From: Synanceia verrucosa
Taxonomy: Eukaryota > Chordata > Actinopteri > Perciformes > Synanceiidae
Direction of reading: 5' to 3'
Length of the DNA stretch: 64,000 nucleotides
NCBI GenBank assembly: GCA_029721515.1
Contig: CM056565.1
Location: 11,968,742 to 12,032,741, forward strand
Within the stretch, counting starts at the first letter, position 1. The number at the start of each line of letters is the position of its first letter. Below the pieces are notes generated by a model that had not been told where the DNA came from, searched no databases, and saw nothing but the letters and a program-made list of their open reading frames with translations. Position numbers and translations under genes: made by a program. Of this stretch, positions 50,787 to 61,445 are shown one piece after another.

Positions 50787-53700
50787 ATGTATTTGTTATA
50801 TTACAGAGTGAAGAAGCCGGGCTCACATATCAAGTGTTTGCGCTGGTTGCACATACTTCTGCTGGTGATCCCATTAGCAGGTACTGTCTGACATCAGTAA
50901 TGACTGGTTAGAGTTGTTTTCCGACAATGGAGTGTTGTAACCTCGTCCAGGCTCGTCTCTGCACTGCTATTTATGAACCGCATACACCAGCCACTAAGTG
51001 TTTTGTCACACACACACTTGAAAATGTGTGAAATTTCCTTTCCTACTGTACCGTGTAACCTGTTATACTGGCTGCTGACTGAAAACACAACATTTCACAA
51101 AGCATTACATCTTTGTAGAGGGAGACGGAAAATATGACCCAGAGGAACAAACTATTTGACCTTGGGCAACAGTGTATTTCTTTTAAAAGATGTATTTGGT
51201 AACTTCAAGTAAATAATGATACAAAATGTATTTCTATAAAATGGTCACTCCTGAGTGCATTAGACAGATTTTATGAAAAGTATTCATAAATGTTGTTTCT
51301 CTGGCTGCTCATGGGCTCCTAATAAGGTTATATTGCACTGAAGGAAAATCACAAACTCAAACTAAACTGTCCAAATGGGCAGCACTGATCAAATAGGAAT
51401 CAGCTTTCTGTTACTGTAATGCCTATCTCTTGACCCAGATGTTTTCAGAAATATGTGTCTCATGTGTTTAACATGAGAGTGAAAACTAATTGCTAATCTT
51501 TTTTTGCCAACAGGTCAGGTTTCCTGTCAGACCTCTGCTGCTCCCTCCCCTCGATCCAGTCCTCCATCTAATGCCCAGACCTCAGGTAAAATTGCAGAAG
51601 CCATCTAGAATCATCCGACTCATACTCCTATGCCATACTATATCAGTGGAAACATTTGCAATCAGATACACAACCGTCCTCCAAAACCTTTCTTTTCAGT
51701 CCAACACTGCTGCTCTCCCCAGTCACTGGTTGAAAATGAAAACCAACTGCAAACCTTTGTCACCCATTCTGGTCCATTAAAGAGAAATGACAGAACAATA
51801 TGTCATGCCTATATGGATAACATAAATGGTCTGGAGTTACTGATGTGGAACACAGTAGCAGTGGAGCATTCAGTTTTCAGATATAGATCTTTATTTTCAT
51901 TTTTGGAAAATACTACCTTGTAAACAACATTTAAGTATAATAGTTTGAGCTAAGATGATCGTTTGTTTCTGATGTAAAATGTGAGTCATGTAAATAGGGC
52001 TGCAGTTAACTGTTGATTAGTCATTTAATCTGTCAGTCAATCACTTAGTTGTTTGGTCTATAAAATATCAGAAAATTGTGAAAGAGTGACGGCCTCAAAT
52101 GTCTTGTTTAGTTTACAGCTCCAAAGATATTCACATCTAAGAGGCTACAATAAGAGAAGTAACAACTAACTGATTAATCTTTTTAGCTTTACACGTGAAA
52201 TAACTAGAACTATTCCGCCCTAAGACAGCTGGGATAGGCTCCAGCCCCCCCGCGACCCTATGAGGATAAGCGGTAGATAATGGATGGATGGATGGATAAC
52301 TAGAACTATAGCTGTAGTATAATTTCCTTGTTATTTTTCACTACTAGAATTATTTCCCTCCTGTCTTTCTTGCAACAGCATTCTACTTTGTTGCTGTCAC
52401 CGTGGACGCAAATGAACCGAAGAGTGAATCAGAGATCGCTGCTTGGGTGTGTAGGGAAACTGCTAATTAAAATATGAGACATTTGATGTTTTTCCTGTGA
52501 TTAAATATAATGAGTGTTCCTTTCTCTCAGCTGAGTCAGGTGTTCCAAAACAATCTGCAGAGCTGCGTGTCTTCAGAAAATGAAGAAACATCTGCCACAC
52601 CCACCTCTCTACAAACTACACCTGCAAACACGGCGACCCTCACGGTGACAGCACCTACAACACTGCAAAGCTTTAATACATCTAGAGCAGTGGCAACCAC
52701 AATGTTACAGAGGTACAACACAACTACAGCTGCAACATCGTCAGTGTCAAAAAGCTCCACCACAACGACACATGTGACATCAACAGTGTTAAAAAACACT
52801 GCTATAACTACACCTGCAACAACAATGGCACTGAAAATCACAGCCATAACTACACCTGAAACAAAATTGGTGTTGAAAAACACAGCAACAGCTGCTTTAC
52901 GTGACGGTGAAGGAAAGAACCTGCCAACAGAGACACCAGTAAGGACCCCAGAGACACCATCAAAAACACCAACAAAAAGACCACGGCCCAGTCAGCCAAA
53001 CAGGGAGCGCATAGCTTGTGAAATTGGGAACAATATGACACAAACCAGGTATCTCTACAGTGATTTCTTAATAACTGAATGAATTAATTAAATTTGGAGG
53101 TCCAAACATTTTGCTGTTACTCATGTTTCGTACAAAAATGCTTCTAATATAATAAAATGTTTCTACAGTGCGTAGGTGGAGTAGGTTGTAATGGTGTTGT
53201 CCTACCTCCTAATCAAAGGAAACTTCAGATTGCTTTTAGGCCATTTCTTGTATTTACGATTTAAGGTGAGGCTGTGTATTTTGCTGAATGGCTGCTATTG
53301 TAGCCACCAGTGGCGATTACAAGACGGTGGCATATTGATTTGGCCTTGAGCTACACGATGCCCTAATTGAACTTCAGCCGTTGTAGAGTCCAATGTAGAG
53401 TGGCAGTAACCCAAGAAGAGGTGAGTCATAATGCCAGTCATCTGACTCATATGTCAGTTATGTGCAGCTTTATTTGACCTATTTTTGGAGACATGTGCTA
53501 ACATTAGCCTCAATACGCGACCAGTCATACCAGAATAAGTCTGTAGCAATTTAAACATCTGTAATTTAAGCCCAGTTAAGCCTCATTTTGCTCTTTTGAT
53601 TAAACATCTGTATTAAAGTCTTATGCTAATTATGAGAAAAAATTTGATAATGCTTTTTTTTCGAAAGTTATATAGCCCTTTTCAGTGCTTTAAATCAATC

Positions 53701-56700
53701 TCTATTTATTTTTCAGTGCAATCATTGCATCCACAACAGACGGCTTATTTCAAGTAAGTTGACATTTAAATGGATCTGTTGCAATGTGATGATAACGATC
53801 ACATGAATCAAGACTGATTTATGTTTTAACAGGGAATTGAAGTTTCATGTGCCACAAAGACTGCAATACAGTAAGGGAAATGACAAAACTATTTTCAAAT
53901 GACTAAAAGTGGTGCAAAGAATCTTCTGTATTTGTTGTTAACGCCAACATCATACTTCAGAAGCACCAAGTGCTCTGTGACGCTGCAGCTGAAGCAGAGG
54001 GTCCCTTCATGTTGTATCCTCCGTACACTCTGTGCAGCCAGTAAAGCGTCTTCTGACATTCATGTGGTGGGACAAGAAGTAGATACAATCAGTGAGTGTT
54101 ACACAGTCTGAAATACATAAATTAACTAGCTAATATGTTTAGATAATGCAATCAACTTTCTGTGTCATTGAACAGACCCACTACGAAAGGAGTGCCATAG
54201 CAGTAGTCGCAAGGAAAACAGTTGCACTTATACTGGTCAAACTGGTGCATCATGGTAAGTGGTTTTGGATTTACATTTTGTTTTTTTTTGTGTGTGACAG
54301 AAAATAAATTAACATTCAAAAACAAGAACACAGTCACATTTCTGCATATTATTATAATTTTATATTTCATGAGGTTGTCGGGTGCTACACACTCATTTTT
54401 TAAATGAAATATCTTTCAACAGCAATGAGTCTAAGACAGCATATGTGGTTCCTCAACGCAACTCATCTATTTGCAGTGCAGGTGAGTGCTGAACGTTTCC
54501 CTTGAACATCCTCAAACAGCAGAAAGAAACACCTTGTCACTGATCTCTGTACAGTAATCCACAATGTCAAATTATTAATATTGTCACAGACGTTACATGA
54601 AGTCCAAGGAATTGCTAGTTCAACTTGAAAATATGAGAAAGCAGTTGTGAGGCTATTGAGGCATTAAAAGGAACAACTAAACGTTTAGGAAATGGCACAA
54701 AGCCTATTTCCTGTAACGTTTAATTGTTCCTTTTAATGACATTCTTGCTGAGAATTTGATGAAAAGATCAATGCCACTCTGACAACAGATATTAGCGACG
54801 AGACTGATTCTGTCCAAAGGTAACAAATCGGCCTATCAGTGCCATTAAAGGTTACTAATCAACACCTCCTAACTTGTTCATTTCTTTTGACATCTGCATT
54901 GGCTTCCAGAAGCATTGTTGTCACTGTACCTGGCCAAGTAATACTTCTGCGCAAATCATTCCATAAAACTGTATCATATCATATTTACACAAAATGTGAT
55001 AAATTACGACAGGATGAAAACCACATTAGGAATGTGGATCCATTAAACCAACATGCTTTGACTTTGTTACAGATAACTCAGATAAAGAGAACAACACCTG
55101 TAGCTGCTCCACTTACTGCAATGGAACTGGTGAGTGTTATATCGCTTGAGAAAACCGCCTGATTATTATCTAAATGGATGTAAGTTAATATGTTTTTTTT
55201 TTTTGTTTTCAGATGCATACTACACTTTTCAAATTTCATTACAAGATTCCAGGAAAAATGCATCATATGTGTTGAGCCTGGTAAGTTTATGTGCATGCAT
55301 AAAATATGCTGCATACATGTGTAAGCATGTGTTTTAATATGCCTCTTCAGTTGTCCGTTTTGCATAAATTAATTATTGTTGCATCACACTCTAATCTTCA
55401 CAGATGTCTAAGCTACAAAAACAACCAGACTGCCCTTCAAGTGCCAAGTCAGTTTTGCCATTCAACCATGTACCAGTCACATTTTACATGAATATATACC
55501 ATTCAGTCTAATGGAAAAAAATCACATTACATCTTTGCAGTGCTTCATGTAAATTGTCCATCATTGCATCTGAATACAAGGTAATTAGCCACTGAAGTGT
55601 GATCATTTTGCCTTTCGCATTATCTTATATGACTTATATAAGGGGGTATATATATGCTCTTATATTAGGGGTGTGACGAGATCTCGTGCCATGAGATATT
55701 GCAAGAATAAATTGTGATGATATTTCTCATTTAAGTGAAAAGATGCATGGGACAGGGCAGCACGGTGGTGTAGTGGTTAGCACTGTCATCTCACAGCAAG
55801 AAGGTACCGTGTTCGATTCCCGGCCCGGGGCCTTTCTGTGTGGAGTTTGCATGTTCTCCCCGTGTCTGCATGGGTTCTCTCCGGGTAATCCGACTTCCTC
55901 CCACCATCCAAAAACATGCATGGGGCTTAGGTTAATTGGCTAATTTAAATTGCTGGTAAGTGTGAATGTGAGTGTGAATGATTGTCTGTCTCTGTGTCCT
56001 GTGATGAACTGGAGACTTGTCCAGGGTGTACCCCGCCTTCCGCCCTAAGACAGTTGGGATAGGCTCCAGCCCCCCGTGACCCTATGAGGATAAGCAGTAA
56101 TGGATGGATGGATGCACAGGACCGAAGAAGCCTAACCTAATTTTAAGTTATCCAAACTTCTGTTTGTGACCTGTGGGTAGCAGTAATGCGCCTTTGTTAC
56201 ATCTAGTCTGTCAGGTCAGGCACTGTCGAGACAAAGGCTAAGGAAAGCAACAACACCAGTAGCCTATCGAGCGCAGCCAGAATGACAACAGTCTGAAATT
56301 ATCAGCATTGAAGTTGGCCCCGCCACTTTCAAATTGTTTGTGTGGCAGTATTTTGGGTAACCAATGGAAATAATAAACAACAACTGAGTGACAGACGAGA
56401 CAGACAATATGCAAGCAGTGTAAGAAAATAGCACCATACAGCAAACATGAGCATGATGCAAAGAGACACACCAGACCACCACAGTCACCTGACCTGCATT
56501 GTTTAGTTGTGACTGTTTAAATAAACTCTGTTCAATTAAAGAGGGAGAGTTAAATGACTCTGTCCAGTCATACATTGTGTCATTTCAGTTTTCTTAAAAG
56601 TTATGTGAAAATATTGTCTTGTCTCGTCCTCCTGCACCCAATATTGTGTATCATCTCATGGGCTCGTCACACCCCTAATTCACATTTTCTCAATATTCAC

Positions 56701-58140
56701 ATTGTGAATATTTAGAGCAAAACTTATCCAAATATAGTCTAATCATTTTGCCATATATTCTAAAAGTGACAAGGTTTGAGATTGTATGACTAAAATGCAA
56801 ATTTCTGCTCAGGGTGCCAATGTGGAATGTAGACACACAGCAACAAAGTGAGTCTAATCCCGTAAGGAACTTTGAAGGAACATTTTAATGCACTGATACA
56901 CTGATTTGTGCACTCCTGAATTTTTTGATTCTAGTTTTCAAAGCTGTAGAGTGATTCTAGGCTTTGGCCATGAGGTTCCTATCTGTAAGGTGTCAGCAGC
57001 TGTGATGAACGTGTTTCAGTCTGAGAAAGACATCAGGTTCAATGGACAAGTGATCCGAGCAGGTGAGTATGTCAAGTACAGCGAAACAAGCCAACTCAAA
57101 GTCAATTCATCATTCAAGGAAATAACTGCAAGTCAAACTCCACATTTGTGTTTTGTCCCATTTGTCACACAGCAATTTGTGGAAATTCAGCAGCCAGCAG
57201 CAGTCCACTATGTTCCACCTTTATGTGGTTTAACATCGGCCTAAAGCCTGCTGCTTTCTGTACGGCAATAGCACAGTCTTACATCCTGACTTGGTTTGTA
57301 TGAGCATCTTACCACACAATATTGTGAACATAACTAAATCTTTTAGGGCTGTTTGTGTTGTACTTTCATTAAAAACGCAACATTGTATTTTTTCGATATT
57401 AATTTGAATTTTCATAATTTATTGGGCGACTTCACTTGGAATGATACTGAACATGAATGAACAAAAGCAACAATAGAAAAATTAATCGACATGGATTACA
57501 AATATCAGTATCTTGTGTGATCGTCGTGGCATAGACATGATGAGCGCGTTGATTTCGGCCACTGGAATCGCTTCCCACTCTTCCAAGAGTGCAGTACGGA
57601 GATCAGCAACCGTCACCGGCAGTGGAATACTACACCGTACACGGCGATCCAGATTGTCACAAAGGTGTTCAGTCGGATTCATATCCGGGGAATAAGGCGG
57701 CCAGTCCATAACCTACACATTATGTCTGTGCATAACGTGCCTGCAGGCGTGAGATAGTGCATCTGTGGACGCCAAAATGCCTGGCGACCCTCGCTTCAGT
57801 CATTCTGGATCTCAGCGTACCGATGGCCTGCTCCCTCATGTTTGCTGCTAAGCGTGGCATGGTGACCGTCTGTGACAGCTTGCATTTTTCCTCCGGGTTT
57901 TTAAAGCCTTGACCAGTTGAGCTCAAATCACCAAAAGAACTCATTGAAAGCTTTCAAACAATGTCCTAACGAATCACACATGCAAAAACAGGGATTGGTA
58001 CCGTCTGCCACGTTAATTTATTGTTTGAGCTGAAAAATGTGGCTCCATAGTTTCAATAGCCACGAGTGGTAGTAAACAAAACATTTTTTTGTATACAAAG
58101 TAGTTGACATTCACTTTGTTGCTTTTTTAATGCCTCTTAG

Positions 58141-58189
<49 letters not shown>

Positions 58190-58339
58190 GTGTATATATA
58201 TGTGTGTATATATGTATGTATATGTATATATATGTGTATATACAGTATGTATATATGTGTATATATATATATATATATGTGTGTATATATATATGTATAT
58301 ATATGTGTCTGTATATATATATATATATATTTACATATA

Positions 58340-58411
<72 letters not shown>

Positions 58412-61405
58412 TGTATGTATATATATATGTAACCAAACCTTAATGTCTCCTTTTCCTTCATAGTCAAAATGGAAAACTATTGCTCCTGCAGCTGGATGAG
58501 CAGTGTGTTCAAGGGCCATTTTCAACAATCAGCCCAAATGTGACAACGGCACACCCAAACACCACCACAATCAGCCCAAATGTAACAACTGCACACCCAA
58601 ACACCACCACAATCAGCCCAAATGTGACAACTGCACACCCAAACACCACCACAATCAGCCCAAATGTAACAACTGCACACCCAAACACCACCACAATCAG
58701 CCCAAATGTAACAACTGCACACCCAAACACCACCACAATCAGCCCAAATGTAACTTCATCCCCATTGAACACAACCACGGAAGTGTTGAGCGCCACCACC
58801 TCTGCTGCTAACGTCACATTGTCAGGTTTGTTATCACCTTGGCACTGTGTACAACTGTGAGGACATTTACAAAATTTTGTCATTATTATAATCGACCCTT
58901 TAAATTTTGTTGACAACAGCGGATAGCCAAGCTAATGCACTGCTCCAGCTGACCGGAGACGTGTCCAGGCTGAACTCCAGCCAGGTGGATCAGCTGGTGT
59001 CTCAGCTGGAGACTCTTTTGTCGGGCCCGACCGTCAGCCTGGCGCTGGGGAACACCTCCGTCCACATCGTCAGTAATCTGCTGGGTGCCTCTCCTGAGGT
59101 GCTGTCTGACTCGTCCGACAGGTCACAGATCATTTTCTCACATTTTCTATTATGTACGGTAATAATTCTGTCGTAAGTTGGCCACCTGGGATGCTCATAA
59201 TAGCTGAGTGTAATTGATTTTACCAAAATGTTGTGATAATGACCTTTTCTTTTATGCACCAGGATTGGGAACTGCTGGTGTAACTGACTTGGCTTATAAT
59301 AATTATTTATTTTATGATTATTTTGCACAATAACCATTGATTGATTTTTTTTTCATAACAGGATTATAGGGATTGTTGATACAGTGGGATTGAAGCTGGT
59401 CCTTGATGAAGAGCCTGTGACCCTGTTGTCTCCGGCAGTGGCTCTCTCTGTGAAACCAGCAGATGGCAGCAACTTTCAGGAAACATTTTTCTCCATCTCA
59501 GACCCCAATAATGTACAGGTATGGCATGAATAGTCCTCTTTATATAGTAGGACACTGGTTATGGCATTGAAGATTTTGGTCTTGCAGAGTTTTAGAGCTT
59601 TGGAAGCCTGACCAAATGAATTGAGTCAAAGGAAGTTTGAGGTTGAGATTAAATGCTACACATATGATACCTAACAGTGGTGGAACTGAACTTAGTTTAA
59701 ATACAAGCTTAAAGCACTTGTCCTTCAGTATTTCCCTTTTATGCTACTCAATACTTCAACTCCACTGCATTTCCTAGAGAAATACAACACATTGTTAGAT
59801 TCAGTTAATTCACTATGACCCCATTTCAAAGGTCCAGTGTGTCTAGTTGCCACATTGAGTTTTTATCAAAGTAAAAGTGAAAGTGTTTGTTAGCCAAATG
59901 TTTCAAATCTCCTGCTGCACTTGCAATGATGAGACGTTGTTCTCTGTCATAATCTGTACACAGAAATTTGCTTTAAACCATTATTTTTCATCAATTTAAA
60001 CAATTCCTCAAAATGCAACAATTATGTTATAGCAAATTTCCTGCTTGTGGGACTAATAAAAGATTATCTTATGATATATCTGAAAAATAACTGCATATTT
60101 TGTAATCTGTATGTTAGATAAATTCAATATATTCTATAAATGTGGAAAGGTTGTTGCTGTGTCGACATGGAAACATTCAGTGAGATGAATCAGTCTACTT
60201 CTTTTTATCACAAGGACATGATTTTCCTTAATATGATTTCTGAAGGTATGTCACTGGGTTATGCTAGTTATTGACAGTAGAGCTACCGCTATTGGGAAGA
60301 ATGATCTTTGACAGATCTCTGTTCTCTGTCCCATGTGTTGCAGGTTCGTGGGGATCCCAGGCTCAAAAGGAGTACAAGCTCAGACTCCACCATCCCTCAG
60401 GGCTCCATCAGGCTGCCCCCCACTCTCACACAGGACCTGACCACCGAACAACAGCAGCTGGTCTCAAGAGTCCAGTTCAACTTCTACCAGGAGAGCACAG
60501 TGTACCAGGTCTGTATCTATACCTATTCAACAAACACATCATTCAAATGATGCAGAGGGAGAAACAGAGTAGTAGTAGTAGTAGTAGTCTGAGGCTATTT
60601 ATTGCAATACAGAAATGTTACTTTTATCATCTGTATTTTTAATTTTATATGATGAATCAGATGCACCACATATTTAATTATACTGTCTTTGCTTACTGAC
60701 AACTTGAGTCACTTGTGTTGTCTCTAAATGGTCTTGCAGGACAGAAATATGGGAAAACGCAAACTAATTAGTGGGATTCTTGGAGCGAGTGTGGCAAACC
60801 TGTCAATCACAGAACTGCAGGATGACGTTGTAATTCACCTGAGGAACTCAGAGCCTGTCCCAGTAAGTCAGTTGCACAAATATTAAGTGGGATAAAATAA
60901 TGAAGTGATGACCTTTTTCCACAGACAGGGATGTAAAGTGCATCTAAAGTGGTTTAGCAGAAACGTACAGTCACATGGCAGTAATTGTGGTTTATGCAAA
61001 ATAGTGTGTTCGACTACCTGTCAACAAAAAAATCATGATGGTCAATTAGAGATTGGAAACTGATAGTACCTGTTGTACCTTTTCACAAGCTACAGGCCAA
61101 TTTTGTGGCTACATGTGTTTTCTGGGACTTTACATTGAATGGTAAGTTTTCCAACTGTCAAAATTAAATCAATATAAACAGTTGAAAATATAGCTCATCT
61201 GGGGTTTTCTACCGGCAGACCATTCAGGTGGTTGGAATCCAAAAGGCTGTTTTGTCCGAAACAGCACAGACAACGTGACAGTTTGTGGTTGCAACCATTT
61301 GACCAGTTTTGCTATATTGCTGGTGAGAAGATTATTCATTTTCTATTTTTTATGCATGTTTGGTGAATAATTCTCCACTGCTGTTCTCTTACTTTAATGT
61401 AAAAA

Positions 61406-61445
<40 letters not shown>

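Larger units (their letters stand above)
51514..54481 (+). other. ectodomain module, copy 1 (8 exons)
   Basis: Exons 51514-51585, 52379-52446, 52531-53048, 53717-53753, 53833-53870, 53961-54091, 54176-54254, 54423-54481, with phases 1-1, 1-0, 0-2, 2-0, 0-2, 2-1, 1-2, 2-1. It starts with a strand-like segment (FYFVAVTVDANE), then LSQVFQNNLQSC, then short exons with IIAS, VSC, KCSVTLQLKQRVPSC and a Cys-rich end (KECHSSSRKENSC). The third exon is enlarged by a threonine-rich mucin-like insert. I do not recognise a named domain. Confidence 0.65.
55073..58825 (+). other. ectodomain module, copy 2 (8 exons)
   Basis: Exons 55073-55129, 55213-55280, 55404-55447, 55541-55580, 56813-56847, 56935-57062, 57173-57227, 58464-58825 repeat the phase series of copy 1 exactly. 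Matching segments are YYTFQISLQD (vs FYFVAVTVDANE), LSIIASEYK (vs SAIIASTTDG), ANVECRHTAT (vs IEVSCATKTA), SCRVILGFGHEVPIC (vs KCSVTLQLKQRVPSC) and CGNSAASSSPLC (vs CHSSSRKENSC). The 57173-57227 exon has a weaker donor (GTTTAA) and was chosen on phase and similarity to copy 1. The last exon carries the minisatellite. Confidence 0.65.

Noticed and set aside
55756..55840. Possible tRNA gene
   Set aside because: Pol III boxes are present, but they are followed by the conserved SINE body and tail, and no tRNA cloverleaf is apparent.
58111..58467. Overlapping frames of about 80-120 codons of Tyr/Ile/Val/Cys
   Set aside because: Low-complexity TA/TG repeat, open in several frames by chance.
58528..58779. 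CRISPR-like regularly spaced repeats
   Set aside because: There are no unique spacers; it is a head-to-tail coding minisatellite in a vertebrate gene.
58503..58916. Other-frame and antisense readings of the minisatellite (NQPKCDNC...HHH; CSCYIWADCGGVWV)
   Set aside because: The 42-bp period keeps all frames open; only the ISPNVTTAHPNTTT frame joins the receptor exons in phase.
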